Positions 26,893 to 39,185 of a DNA stretch of 64,000 nucleotides are shown piece by piece. Below the pieces are notes generated by a model, which searched no databases, was not told where the DNA came from, and saw nothing but the letters and a program-made list of their open reading frames with translations. Both the position numbers and the translations under genes were made by a program. The number at the start of each line of letters is the position of its first letter. The first letter of the stretch is position 1. Source of the DNA: Euonymus europaeus (taxonomy: Eukaryota; Streptophyta; Magnoliopsida; Celastrales; Celastraceae); assembly GCA_963580455.1 (NCBI GenBank), contig OY756965.1, positions 25,952,902 through 26,016,901 of the forward strand, read 5' to 3'.

Positions 26893-27220
26893 CTTAAAAA
26901 TGAGTTTAGTAAAACCAACAATTTTAAGTCGCGTATATACTAAAAAAAACATATTTTAAAAATAACATATATATTCTATTTGAAATTGTTTGACAAACGA
27001 GAGGCTTTTTAATTTTTTTTATAGCATTGAAGAAATATGAAATAAAAGAGAAAAAAACAATCCATGAGCTTTAAACGTTACATGTTGTTTGTTTGTTTTA
27101 GACAATCAAAGGGGAAAAGCTTTTGGTTTCAATTTCCGACGGCGACGGCGACGACCACAGCCGCCGCACAATAATGGCGACGACAACGACCGCAGCCGCC
27201 GCACAATAATGTCGGACGGG

Positions 27221-27295
27221 GACACAAATGCTAGAAAACGTCACGAGTGAGCGAACCATGGGCCCTCCCCTTGACGTGTGGGACATCCTACAAAA
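27221..27295 (+). promoter_or_regulatory. Upstream duplicate of the OPR promoter module, TATA mutated
   Basis: Repeats the CACAAATGCTAGAAAACGTCA...CCATGGG...CCCCTTGA module that recurs at 27314-27389, but the TATA position reads CTACAAAAAA instead of CTATAAAAA. It also contains TGACGTG. Probably an inactive duplicate. Confidence 0.55.
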
Positions 27296-27329
27296 AATGG
27301 ACACTAATCTCATACACAAATGCTAGAAA

Positions 27330-27388
27330 ACGTCATGAGTGAGCGAACCATGGGTCTTCCCCTTGATGTCCGCGGCATCCTATAAAAA
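27330..27388 (+). promoter_or_regulatory. Core promoter of OPR copy 3
   Basis: ACGTCA at 27330-27335 and TATAAAAA at 27381-27388, about 100 bases before the ATG at 27487. Confidence 0.6.
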
Positions 27389-27595
27389 GGTTCCTCTTCT
27401 TCGTCATACTACATTGAATATCTTCCATTGAATTCCTTGTCCATTGTTTGTTTTGTTGATCTTACAAGTATTACAACAAAATTGAAATGGGAGACCAGGT
27501 CCAAACCCAGCAAGAAGAAAACATCGTGTCTTCTAAACATCCATCTATTCCTCTTCTCACTGCTTACAAGATGGGAAAATTTGATCTTTCTCACA

Positions 27596-27873
27596 TATTA
27601 GATGATGTTCAGCGTGCTGAACTGCTGAAGTATCAACGTGCAACTTGGTTGCTGAGTTGGCATTCTGTTGTAACAGTTTTTGACACACGCGACACTTACT
27701 ATCATCAGAGAGTTACTATTATTAGAAAGATAGCTTAGCTATATATATATGTGTGTACATACTCTGTGAAGAATCAATTTTAATGAGAATGAGATTCATT
27801 CAATTTTCTCTGGAAGTTTCTTCTGTTCTTCATTCATTATTCTTCAAGACAGTTGCATTCACTCAATTCAACA
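27596..27873 (+). repeat. 5' LTR of Copia 1
   Basis: 278 bp, starts TATTAGATG, ends TTCAACA, immediately followed by the primer-binding site. Confidence 0.9.
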
Positions 27874-27982
27874 TGGTATCAGAGGGGTTTCTTTAATTTC
27901 TTTGCATCTGTAACTGTCTTAGCAATTCGTTATCTACTTTTCTTGATTTCTTCATCGATCATTCTTGATTTCTTCACTGATC

Positions 27983-30900
27983 ATGGCACTCGAATCTGTC
28001 AAAACACCATCACCGCTTCAAGATCCTCAAAGCCCCTATCATTTGTCTAATAATGACAATCCAAATCAAGTTCTGACTACAGAATTACTCAACTCAGAGA
28101 ACTATGGTCCATGGAGAAGAACTTTGGTCATGTCTCTACAAGCAAAACGCAAGATTGGTTTCATCGATGGCTCCATGGGGCAACCTGCAATTACAGATCC
28201 TAATTATGCTATTTGGATTGCCAACAATAGCATGGTCCAATCTTGGATTTGCAATTCAGTCATCAAGGAAATTGCCTCTACTGTGGCTTATGTCAATTCT
28301 GCTAGAGAACTATGGTTGGATCTGGAAGAACGTTTCTCTAGAGGTAATCGTGCTCGGATATCTCAATTACAACGTCATATTGGTTCTTTGATTCAAGGAT
28401 CCAACTCAGTCACAACCTATTTTCATCAGTTGAAATCTCTTTGGGATGAATTAATGGCTTTTAGGCCAATACCTGCTTGTAAATGTACACCTACTTGTGT
28501 TTGTGGAGCTTTGGCAAAGATTGCCTTATATCAACATGAGGATTATGTGGTCAAATTTCTGAATGGTTTACAAGAATTTTATGATCCTGTTAAGGACAGA
28601 ATTTTATTGACTGATCCTTTGCCTAGCATCAATAAAGTTTTCTCCACTGTTTTACAAGCAGAGATTCAAAGAGAAATTACTACTATTACTTCACCTGTTG
28701 TGGAAGCATCTGCTCTTCTTGCAAAGACCAACACAGGACGAAATTCTTCCAATAAAACTGCTATCTGCACTCACTGTGGCAAAACTGGACATACGCAGGA
28801 AAAATGTTATCGTTTGCATGGATTTCCCACTGGTTTTAAGTTTACCAAAGGAAAGAATTCACATGCCAATAATGTTCAACAACTTGAAGTTGCTGCTTCT
28901 CCATCACCAGCACCATTCTCTTCAGCTAATCAAGTTCCCTTTACGATGGATCAATGTCAGAAATTATTGGCCCTGATTTCGTCTTCTAGCAATGGTCCCT
29001 CAGCTGCCAATCATGTTGTTCATGCTTCTACAGGTATACCAATTTCTTCCTCAGTTTTCTCCACTTCCTCTTTGTTGTCTCCTGCCAAAAATCTGACTTG
29101 GATAGTTGACACGGGAGCTACTGACCATATGATCTTTGATTCAGCTTTATATACTTCACCTCCTTCTCCCATAAATAGTGCTGTAAATTTGCCTAATGGA
29201 CAAACTGCTAAGGTTACTCATATAGGCACTGTTCAACTCAATCCTTATCTTCTTCTTACTGGTGTTTTATGCATTCCCAGTTTTACATCCAATCTCTTGT
29301 CTGTCAGTAAACTAGTCAAAAATTCTAATCATGCACTGATTTTCACATCTTCATCTTGTTTCATTCAGGCCCTACCTACATGGATGACGATTGGAGTGGG
29401 TAGAGAATCCAATGGACTCTACTATCTTTCAAAGCAATTGTCCTCAGCTTCTTTTTCTTTTAATAAAACACCTGTTGCTTGTTCTACTTCCTGTAATCAC
29501 AAAAACAGTACTACTGCTTCTACAGTTACTAATAATTGTTCTTTGTTTGATCTATGGCATTATAGGCTTGGTCATTTGTCATTACCACCTTTACAGGTTC
29601 TTCGTACTCATGTACCAAATATTTCTTCAACTAAGCATTTGATTTGTCCTATTTGTCCTTTAGCTAAACAAAAACGACTTCAATTTCCACATAGCAACAG
29701 TGTTACATCATTACCTTTTGCTTTAATTCACTGTGACATCTGGGGACCTTGTTCTACTCCTACCTTAGGAGGTCAGCAATATTTTCTAAGTATTGTGGAC
29801 GATTACACTAAGTGCACATGGGTGTATCTTATGAAATATAAGTCAGAAACTTCCACTATTCTGCAGTCCTTCGTCAAACTTATTTGGATCCAGTTTCATC
29901 TTCAAGTTCAAGTCATCCGGACTGATAATGGCCTAGAATTCCAAATGCCTGTGTTTTATTCTTCCTCAGGTATCTTGCATCAAACTTCTTGTGTTGAAAC
30001 TCCTCAACAAAACTCAGTTGTTGAAAGAAAACATCAGCATCTCCTTAATGTTGCTCGATCACTTAGGTTTCAGGCTCATTTGCCACTTTCTTTTTGGGGG
30101 GATTGTGTCCTTACTGCAGCATATCTTATCAATAGAATCCCTTCTCCAACTTTATCCAATTTAACTCCCTACCAAAAACTTCATTCAAAACAACCATTAT
30201 ATTCTCATTTACGAGTTTTTGGTTGTTTATGTTTTGTATCCACTCTTCATAGACAAAGAACAAAATTTGATGCTAGAGCTGTTCCTTGTCTCTTTCTTGG
30301 CTACCCTACTGGTGTCAAAGGTTATAAATTGTATAACCTCCAAACTCATACATATTTTCTTTCCAGGGATGTGGTTTTTCATGAAACCATATTTCCCTAT
30401 GCCAAATCCTCATTGTTACATTCTTTTCAAACCCTTACCCAAAGTTTCACCCCTAATCTGGTAGATTTATCTACTTTTCACGCCTCACCTTCTAGTTCTA
30501 CCCCACCTCTTTCTCCAACTCTTGGTCCATCTCGTTCTATCACAACCCCAACAACACCTGATTCCTTGTCTCATATTTCAATTCCTCCACCAGTCTTACC
30601 TGGTGATCATTCTTCCTCACCAGCTCATTCTTCCTCCCCAACCACTTCTGTTCCTGCTTCTCCACCACCCATGCACAATTCACCACCCCTCCGCAAATCA
30701 ACAAGGTCATCTAAACCCCCTTCTTACCTAAAGAATTATCATTGCAATCTTTCTTCCACTCTACCTATCATCAGTACTTCTCAATATCCCATTTCCAAAG
30801 TTCTTGCCTATAATTCTTTGTCCCAAACCCACAAGAAATTTTGTCTGTCTATTTCATCCCATACAGAACCTCGTACTTATCATGAGGCATCTAAAGATTC

Positions 30901-32419
30901 TGCTTGGCAAGCTGCAATGCAAAATGAACTCACAGCTTTAGAGGCTAATCATACCTGGACAGTGGTACAACTACCACCTCACAAGCAACCCATTGGCTGT
31001 AAATGGGTGTATCGTATCAAGTATAGGGCTGATGGAACTATTGAGCGATTCAAGGCTCGTTTAGTTGCTAAAGGCTATACGCAAAAATATGGAGTGGACT
31101 ATTTAGATACTTTTTCACCCGTTGCTAAGATGAGTACCATTCGATTGTTTTTAGCATTGGCAGCCATTAAAGGTTGGCATTTACACCAAATGGATGTCAA
31201 TAATGCATTTCTGCATGGGGATCTTCATGAAGAGGTTTACATGACTATGCCACCTGGTTATCACAGTGAGGGGGAGCTTTCTCACAGATTTGGTGCCCCA
31301 CTGGTTTGCAAACTTCGTAAGTCCTTGTATGGCCTTAAACAAGCCTCAAGGCAATGGTTTTCCAAATTGACTACTTTCTTGTTAAGTCAAGGTTTCAGCC
31401 AATCCAAATCTGATTATTCTCTTTTTACTCAACATCATTCTACTTATTTCATTGCCTTATTGGTCTATGTCGATGATATAATTGTTGCAAGTAATGATTT
31501 ATCACGCATCAGTTTATTGAAGACTTCACTGGATGCCACATTCAAGATCAAAGATTTGGGTACTCTCAAGTACTTTCTTGGCTTGGAAATTGCCAGAACC
31601 ACAAAAGGGATTTCTATTTGCCAACGCAAGTATGCTACAGATATCTTGGAAGATGCTGGTTACTTGGGTTGTAAGCCAGTTACATTTCCCATGGAGTCTA
31701 ATCTCAAGCTCTGTCAAACTAATAAGGATTTGTTGTCTGACACCACTTCATACAGAAGGCTTATTGGTCGTTTACTTTATCTTACTAGCACAAGACCAGA
31801 ATTGTGTTTTTCTGTTCAGCAGTTGAGCCAATTTTTGGACAAACCTGCCAAGGTACATCTTCATGCAGCTTATCGAGTTTTGCGATACATTAAGCACAAC
31901 CCAGCTCAAGGGTTATTTTTCTCAGCATCATCTTCTCTTCAAATAAAGGCTTTTAGTGATTCGGATTGGGGTGGGTGTGTTGATACCAGAAAATCTATTA
32001 CTGGATATTGCATTTTTCTCGACCAGTCTTTGATTTCATGGAAATCAAAGAAACAATCTACTATTTCCCGCTCCTCAGCTGAGGCTGAGTATAGAGCTCT
32101 TGCCACCACTACTTGTGAGATCACCTGGTTGCTTTATTTGCTGAAAGATCTTCAAATTCTACATGACCAGCCTGCTTCATTATTCTGTGATAGTAAGGCA
32201 GCCTTGCATATAGCCGCCAACCCCGTGTTTCATGAAAGGACGAAACACATCGAGATCGATTGTCATGTTGTTCGTGACAAAATACTTGAAGGAACTATAA
32301 AGACATTTCATCTTTCTTCTAAAAACCAGATTGCAGACATCCTAACCAAACCTCTGGGTTCTCTCCCTTTCCATACTCTACTTTCCAAGATGAATGTGCT
32401 TGACATTCATTCCTCTTGA
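27983..32419 (+). CDS. Copia 1 gag-pol polyprotein
   Basis: A single frame of 1478 codons from the Met at 27983 (an in-frame Met lies 18 bases earlier; the later one has the better ATGGC context). Domain order is Copia type: gag of the retrotran_gag_3 kind with 'NSENYGPWRR'; zinc knuckle 'CTHCGKTGHTQEKC' (about residue 265); protease 'WIVDTGATDHM' with the catalytic Asp (about 375); GAG-pre-integrase 'LWHYRLGHLS'; integrase core with 'DIWGPC', 'RTDNGLEF' and 'QNSVVERKH' supplying the D-D-E residues; reverse transcriptase with 'YVDDIIVAS'; RNase H with 'SDSDWGG' and 'SSAEAEYRAL'; and 'ADILTKPLG' near the end. The stop overlaps the polypurine tract. There are no frameshifts or internal stops, so the element may be active. 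Confidence 0.93.
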   Translation: MALESVKTPSPLQDPQSPYHLSNNDNPNQVLTTELLNSENYGPWRRTLVMSLQAKRKIGFIDGSMGQPAITDPNYAIWIANNSMVQSWICNSVIKEIASTVAYVNSARELWLDLEERFSRGNRARISQLQRHIGSLIQGSNSVTTYFHQLKSLWDELMAFRPIPACKCTPTCVCGALAKIALYQHEDYVVKFLNGLQEFYDPVKDRILLTDPLPSINKVFSTVLQAEIQREITTITSPVVEASALLAKTNTGRNSSNKTAICTHCGKTGHTQEKCYRLHGFPTGFKFTKGKNSHANNVQQLEVAASPSPAPFSSANQVPFTMDQCQKLLALISSSSNGPSAANHVVHASTGIPISSSVFSTSSLLSPAKNLTWIVDTGATDHMIFDSALYTSPPSPINSAVNLPNGQTAKVTHIGTVQLNPYLLLTGVLCIPSFTSNLLSVSKLVKNSNHALIFTSSSCFIQALPTWMTIGVGRESNGLYYLSKQLSSASFSFNKTPVACSTSCNHKNSTTASTVTNNCSLFDLWHYRLGHLSLPPLQVLRTHVPNISSTKHLICPICPLAKQKRLQFPHSNSVTSLPFALIHCDIWGPCSTPTLGGQQYFLSIVDDYTKCTWVYLMKYKSETSTILQSFVKLIWIQFHLQVQVIRTDNGLEFQMPVFYSSSGILHQTSCVETPQQNSVVERKHQHLLNVARSLRFQAHLPLSFWGDCVLTAAYLINRIPSPTLSNLTPYQKLHSKQPLYSHLRVFGCLCFVSTLHRQRTKFDARAVPCLFLGYPTGVKGYKLYNLQTHTYFLSRDVVFHETIFPYAKSSLLHSFQTLTQSFTPNLVDLSTFHASPSSSTPPLSPTLGPSRSITTPTTPDSLSHISIPPPVLPGDHSSSPAHSSSPTTSVPASPPPMHNSPPLRKSTRSSKPPSYLKNYHCNLSSTLPIISTSQYPISKVLAYNSLSQTHKKFCLSISSHTEPRTYHEASKDSAWQAAMQNELTALEANHTWTVVQLPPHKQPIGCKWVYRIKYRADGTIERFKARLVAKGYTQKYGVDYLDTFSPVAKMSTIRLFLALAAIKGWHLHQMDVNNAFLHGDLHEEVYMTMPPGYHSEGELSHRFGAPLVCKLRKSLYGLKQASRQWFSKLTTFLLSQGFSQSKSDYSLFTQHHSTYFIALLVYVDDIIVASNDLSRISLLKTSLDATFKIKDLGTLKYFLGLEIARTTKGISICQRKYATDILEDAGYLGCKPVTFPMESNLKLCQTNKDLLSDTTSYRRLIGRLLYLTSTRPELCFSVQQLSQFLDKPAKVHLHAAYRVLRYIKHNPAQGLFFSASSSLQIKAFSDSDWGGCVDTRKSITGYCIFLDQSLISWKSKKQSTISRSSAEAEYRALATTTCEITWLLYLLKDLQILHDQPASLFCDSKAALHIAANPVFHERTKHIEIDCHVVRDKILEGTIKTFHLSSKNQIADILTKPLGSLPFHTLLSKMNVLDIHSS

Positions 32420-32426
32420 GGGGGAG

Positions 32427-32704
32427 TATTAGATGATGTTCAGCGTGCTGAACTGCTGAAGTATCAACGTGCAACTTGGTTGCTGAGTTGGCATTCTGTT
32501 GTAACAGTTTTTGACACACGCGACACTTACTATCATCAGAGAGTTACTATTATTAGAAAGATAGCTTAGCTATATATATATGTGTGTACATACTCTGTGA
32601 AGAATCAATTTTAATGAGAATGAGATTCATTCAATTTTCTCTGGAAGTTTCTTCTGTTCTTCATTCATTATTCTTCAAGACAGTTGCATTCACTCAATTC
32701 AACA
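32427..32704 (+). repeat. 3' LTR of Copia 1
   Basis: 278 bp, no difference from the 5' LTR found by eye; followed by TSD TCACA and the OPR copy 3 splice donor. Confidence 0.9.
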
Positions 32705-33301
32705 TCACAGGTACAATCTCAATCTACAGTTCACTTTCATGGGTCTGAAATCACCATCGAGATATTTTAGTATTTATATACTTAACCTTGTCTGCACATG
32801 TAATTGGTTCAGTGCATGTGTGTGTGTGTGAATATACTTAACCTTGTCTTCACCAGCCTCTGCTTATCTAATTACATAGATTGCTCTTTGGTCCGTTGCG
32901 ATCTTTGGCAGCTCAAAATACCGACTCAACTACTATATTATCTTCTTGATCTTGACATATGATAAAGTGATTACTGACTAGGATAAAAGAAATAGAAGGG
33001 AAAAAAATCTGAAAGAGGAGATGCTTTGTCTTGCAAATATGGAGCAGGATATTGTGGGGGCTGTGACAACTGCTAGTTCACTTATCTGAGCCACCGAGTT
33101 GATTCTATGTATTGACTTGTTTTCTATTTGTTCAAGGATGAGGGGAAATGGTGTATTTTTAATGATCAATGTAGTGGGTCACTTTGAATTTCTATTATTA
33201 GAAACAAAATCGATTCTTAACTTTATATTGTTTGTTGGTTCACAAGGTTGTGCATGACTTCTTGAGTAGGTTAGTGCAAATTTTCAATAGTTAAAGCTTG
33301 A

Positions 33302-33481
<180 letters not shown>

Positions 33482-33612
33482 TAATATATATTTAAAAACA
33501 ATCTGTCTAGTAGTTTTTCTTTTCTGCATTAGTAAGGTGTACATGTGTTTGAGATATTGCTTTCTTAGTTTCAAACATGAGTGCTAATGTCTTTGATTTT
33601 GATAATATCTGA

Positions 33613-33774
<162 letters not shown>

Positions 33775-34102
33775 TGAAATAGATTGTCTCATTTTAGCCT
33801 GCATCTAGGTTAAAGAACAATGAGCAAGTATTTAGAATTCTGAATGAAGTTTGATGAATATGGGCGCATGAATGCAGCATTTAAGATATGCAAACTTAGA
33901 TTATAATCACAAATACCCTTCATAAGCGACATCTCTATTCGGATAGGCTGTTTGCAGATGAAATATGTGCTTTATGGTCTTATGTTGGGAACATTTAGTG
34001 TCAGTTAAGATATTTTATCAAATCATGTAATGTATGTGGTTGGTTCCGTTATTTTTACATTTTTCCATATTGTGATGATGATTTTGCCATATTGTATGTT
34101 AG

Positions 34103-34372
<270 letters not shown>

Positions 34373-34639
34373 TAGTTATAGATATTGGATAAAGGATAGA
34401 GAAGGAATGTTCCCTCCCTGTAATGATTTAAGAATTAATTCCAATCAAAAAAAGATATGAAAATTAAACTATCCTCCGGCACTGGAGTAAAGAATGAGTG
34501 ATTTGTGTGTTGTAGACATCGACTATTCATTTACAACAACTGAGGCACACTAGTTATATTAAAAAGTGACCCTTTACTCTGTCAGTAAAAATGATTGAAG
34601 CAGTTTCTCTTTTGTTCAGCATTTTTTTTGCTCTTCTAA

Positions 34640-35323
<684 letters not shown>

Positions 35324-35326
35324 TAG

Positions 35327-36099
35327 CTTTACTAAGGAGGAAAGGTTTCAGTTGCTGCTGCCTTTCTTTTCCTTAAAATAATCCTACTGATTAGCTGTAT
35401 GGGTGAATCATTGTAAACTCTCATAGCCACATTCGCGAAATCTGCTAATCAAAATGGAATTCTTGTGTCGAACATTGATCTTCTGGATCTGGTTTTTTAG
35501 AATGAGATTTTTACTTGTTGAAGATGACCAATAATGGAAGAGAACTCTACAGATGTTGAGATATAGGCAAAAATCTGTAGAGTTTGAGGACCAAAATAAA
35601 ATTTACTTTAGATTACACAAATATATTTGTTACACAATTACACTCTCTCTATCTCCATGTTTGCCCTGCACACTAATATAAGGTTTGAATTTTTATTCCG
35701 GTCCTAATATTTTTCGCACTCAAGAAGACTGAGTTTTTTTTGTTCAATGGCGGGGACAGCTCTAATCTCTATATTAGCTACCACCTCTGGATATGATTGA
35801 ACTCTAATGAGAAAAGATTATTAGCATGTACCATAATTCACCTCTTGTTTTTCATAGCATTGAAGAAATAGGAAACAAAAGAAAAACAAAATTCTCATAA
35901 GCTTTTAACATTTCGTTTTGATAATTCTAGATCAGTGTTATTAAATCGGGTGACATATCGATAGTATCGAGTTTAACCTCTCATACAAAAATGGGTCCGA
36001 TTTATCATTAGTTCAGATATGCAATTAACTTGATAAGTACTAGTAAAACCTAGGATTTAATTTAATCCCACGAAACATAAAACCCACACGATTAATGGA
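35327..36099. other. 3' flank of OPR copy 3
   Basis: 3' UTR and spacer, paralogous to the 3' flank of copy 6 (54435-54990), which links these two copies as duplicates. No gene. Confidence 0.6.
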
Positions 36100-36108
36100 T
36101 TTAAAATA

Positions 36109-36620
36109 GGGATAAGTAACGAAATAGCCCTTATATTTTCAAGAAAAAGTCAGTTGAGCCTCTCTTCTTTGTTTTGGACCAAATAGACCCTCTTGCTTTA
36201 AATAATGGGTCACGTTAACTCTTTGACCCATTTTCCGTCCAAATTAGTGACGCGACCGTTGACTTATGACATGTTATTTTTTAAATTTTTTTAATAGCAT
36301 TACATGTGGCACACTAGTGTCTTTCGAAGAGTTTTTTTTAAATTTTTTTTAAAGCAATGATAACATTTTTAAGATATATATTAATTTATAAAATTTAAAA
36401 CATTTGTTGTAATTTAATTGGTCGGTACAACATGTAATATAATTAAAACGATATCATGTCATAAGTTAATAGTAATGTCACTAAATTTTGATTGAAAGTT
36501 GGCGTAAGGGTTAACGTGAATTATTATTTAAAATAAGAGGATCTTTTTTGTCCGAAATAAAATAGAGACATTAAATTAATTTTTTCTTGAAAGTACATAA
36601 ATTATTTGGTTACTTGTCCC
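36109..36620. mobile_element. Non-autonomous MULE, 512 bp, 9-bp TSD
   Basis: Begins GGGATAAGTAACGAAATA, ends TTATTTGGTTACTTGTCCC, and is flanked by perfect TTTAAAATA (36100-36108, 36621-36629). It is a diverged relative of the element at 1289-2259: both start GGGATAAGTA and carry a 'GGGTCACGTTA' phrase. The paralogous flank of OPR copy 6 near 55000 passes straight through without it, an empty site. Non-coding. Confidence 0.88.
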
Positions 36621-36629
36621 TTTAAAATA

Positions 36630-38128
36630 TTAAACTGAGGGCCCTTTGCGCGGGGCACGCCCTACATAATTGAACATTTATACTAAACAAACCAATTGAG
36701 TGAGGCCACCCAACAAATTTCTTAAAGTGCCAACAGCCCACAATAGTTTTTATATTAAACTTGTTTGGTTAATATAACTCAGCGTCACTTAAAAAATAGT
36801 CTTGTTCAATTTTTGTCATCAATCAATCTTTTCGTTGATAAAAATGAAACACAATTAATTTTTCGACGACAAAAATGACACAAAATCAACCTTTCAATGA
36901 TTACAAATTATTCTAATCCAAATTTTTTATAATATCTTCCGGACAGAGTTTTGTCATCCTTATAAATTAATTATATTTTTACACCATAAGTTACGGCCAT
37001 GACTATTTTTACACCTCAATACTAGTTACTTATAGTGTTATTTATATTTTATATTTCTATAATCCATATTTATAAATATAATAAATCACTTTTATTTTTT
37101 GAGAAGATATATCATACAATACAAGTCTTGATTAACCATTCAACCTTCAAAAATTGTTAACACCATCAGCTGGATACGTTAGCAAAAATAACAAGAAAAA
37201 TGGAGAAGTACCCAAAAGGCACCTATGATTTTAAAAAGGAGCCACTTGAGGCTCTACGCTTTATTTCGTATCAAATAAGCCTTCAAGCTTTTGAAAGTGG
37301 GTCCCGTTAGCTCTTTACAAAATTTTAAGTTCATTTTTGTCAAACTGACAGTTAAGCAATGATATGACAAAACAACTGATTCCATAAATTATCATCAAGC
37401 ATTCCCGGCCCTTGTACTTGTAATCATGGATAAAAAGGCTCCCTATGATTTTAAAAATTGCGTCAAATCACCTCCTTATTTATAACAATTAAGCCTGAGC
37501 ATGAGTCGGGTCGGTTGATAATCAAACCGACCTGACAACCTGCTTTTGTAAATCCTAGCAACCGTTATTGGGTTTCTAAAGGACAAGCTTATAAACAAGA
37601 AGGAGATAAACGAGATGACAATGGAGAGAGCGGAGTCAAAGACGAGGGAGGTGGACTTGTTGACCATCTTCTCACCAATTTGGTTTCTCTAAAAGCTGGA
37701 AGGATCGCTGAAGAGAAATATATGGGAGCAAGTGACAACCATGAGGGAGTTGGTAAGAGACTACCCAATACTTACAAATCCAAGTTAATTCTTGCATCAA
37801 AGTGAAGGGAAAGTGGCAGAGAAAGAGGAAGAAAGTGGAGAAAATACAGAAGATTGTTAAAGACAAAATCGAAACTAAGAATACTTTACTGCCCTTTTGT
37901 TGGGACAAATAAAATCGAAACTAAGTATTCAAAACCCAATAAAATGACCCAAAGTTTACAAACTGTGCTTAATTATGAAAGTATTCTCATATCAAAATAC
38001 ATTGCAAGTTGTACTGAGTGCCCAATGATAGATTTATAGCCTGACGCATAACATAATCCATCATCACGAAAATAAATTAGAACTTAGACATTTCACCTAA
38101 AATTTAACCAAATAAGATCATAGATCAT
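36630..38128. other. AT-rich intergenic region
   Basis: The first ~80 bases continue the paralogy with 55000-55085. Around 37202-37460 phrases resemble the MULE interior ('AAGTACCCAAAAGGC', 'GTGGGTCCCGTTAGC') but no paired ends are visible. No gene recognised. Confidence 0.4.
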
Positions 38129-39185
38129 GGGTGCATTTGGATTAGCATTTGGAATTTAGCATTTTAGATAGCATAATGTTAATAACATATATGTTGTTTG
38201 AAATGCTGACATTTATGCTTTTTAATTTATTTATTTTTGATAAAACAGCAACATATATAGAAGAAGAAAAAGAGACAGCAGGGCATCGATGCGGATGGCC
38301 TGAGAGATACAAAAAGAGGGGGAGGAGAAAGAAATAAAACAGAAGAGAAACAGAGAAATAAGAACAAAACTAGATCAAGACCAGATTACATAATCTTGAT
38401 GCAGCAAAACCCCTTCTCTTGCTAAAATGTCTGCAAGCCCATTACTTTCTCTTCTAATATTTATAATCTCAAGAGACCTGAGCTTAGATTTGTAGGACCA
38501 TATTGCATTTTGTATGAAATTAAGTTTCCATGGGGCATTCCCATCATCCCTAGCCCATATGCAAGCATTAGAAGAATTCGTCTCCAGAACAAGGCTAGCT
38601 TGCATTAATGATGGAGAAGAGATAGATAATTCCAGAGCTTTTTGAATGGCCATAAGTTCAGCTTGATTTGATTCACAAATGACAGCACTACAAGAGAACC
38701 TGCAGATTATATGACCGAATCATCCCTCAAAACTCCCCCAATACCTGCTCTTCCAGGTTTACCTATAGCGGAGCCATCCACATTCCATTTATATTGACCA
38801 ACACCAGGAGGATTCCATTGAGATGCATGAGAAGGCCCTAACTTACGCAATGCTTTTTAAAATGTTGTGGGTGTTTGGATTATTTTATGTTGGTAACATA
38901 TATGTTAGCTTAAAATGTTATGAAAAATTACATGAAATGATATTTATTATATGAAAGAGATAAGTGAGTAGGATTTTTGAAGTCATTAGGATAATTTTAT
39001 AATTTGATGAAAAATAAAGGATATAACTGTATTTTATCGCGAAAATGCTACCAAAATACTACAAAAACTAACATCATGAAACCATACCAAAAATGCTACT
39101 CAAAATGGACGTCGTTTGATTTTCCAAATAATTTTTAATAGCATACATCATTTTGTGCTACTCAAATGCTAATCCAAACAGACCC
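38129..39185. mobile_element. MITE-like element carrying a nested LINE remnant
   Basis: The left end GGGTGCATTTGGATTAGCATTT is mirrored by the right end (GGGTCTGTTTGGATTAGCATTT in inverse), 19 of 22 positions. This TIR style occurs in PIF/Harbinger or hAT MITEs; no convincing TSD decides between them. A LINE fragment is inserted at 38226-38849. Confidence 0.55.
38226..38849 (-). mobile_element. 5'-truncated LINE, RNase H end
   Basis: Minus-strand LINE 3' end flanked by an 11-bp TSD ATGCTTTTTAA (38215-38225, 38850-38860). Reading the minus strand from about 38800, 'WNVDGSAIGKPGRAGIGGVLRD' type sequence leads, after a stop, into the frame at 38653-38375 containing 'AELMAIQKALEL', 'LVLETNSSNAC' and 'ESNGLADILAREG', matching the RNase H-like domain at the end of plant LINE ORF2. 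The tail reads TGTTTTATC then an A-rich end. 5' truncation plus TSD is the classic LINE insertion form. Confidence 0.8.

Larger units (their letters stand above)
27596..32704 (+). mobile_element. Copia LTR retrotransposon 1 (apparently intact)
   Basis: Complete element of 5109 bp: LTR 27596-27873, primer-binding site TGGTATCAGAG (27874-27884, complementary to initiator tRNA-Met), one long polyprotein frame, polypurine tract GAGGGGGAG (32418-32426), and LTR 32427-32704. TSD is TCACA (27591-27595, 32705-32709). The LTRs are both 278 bp and I find no difference between them, so insertion is very recent. Termini are TA...CA rather than TG...CA. Confidence 0.92.

Noticed and set aside
37202..37460. 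Another MULE-like MITE
   Set aside because: Internal phrases resemble the family but no paired terminal repeats or target duplication could be found.
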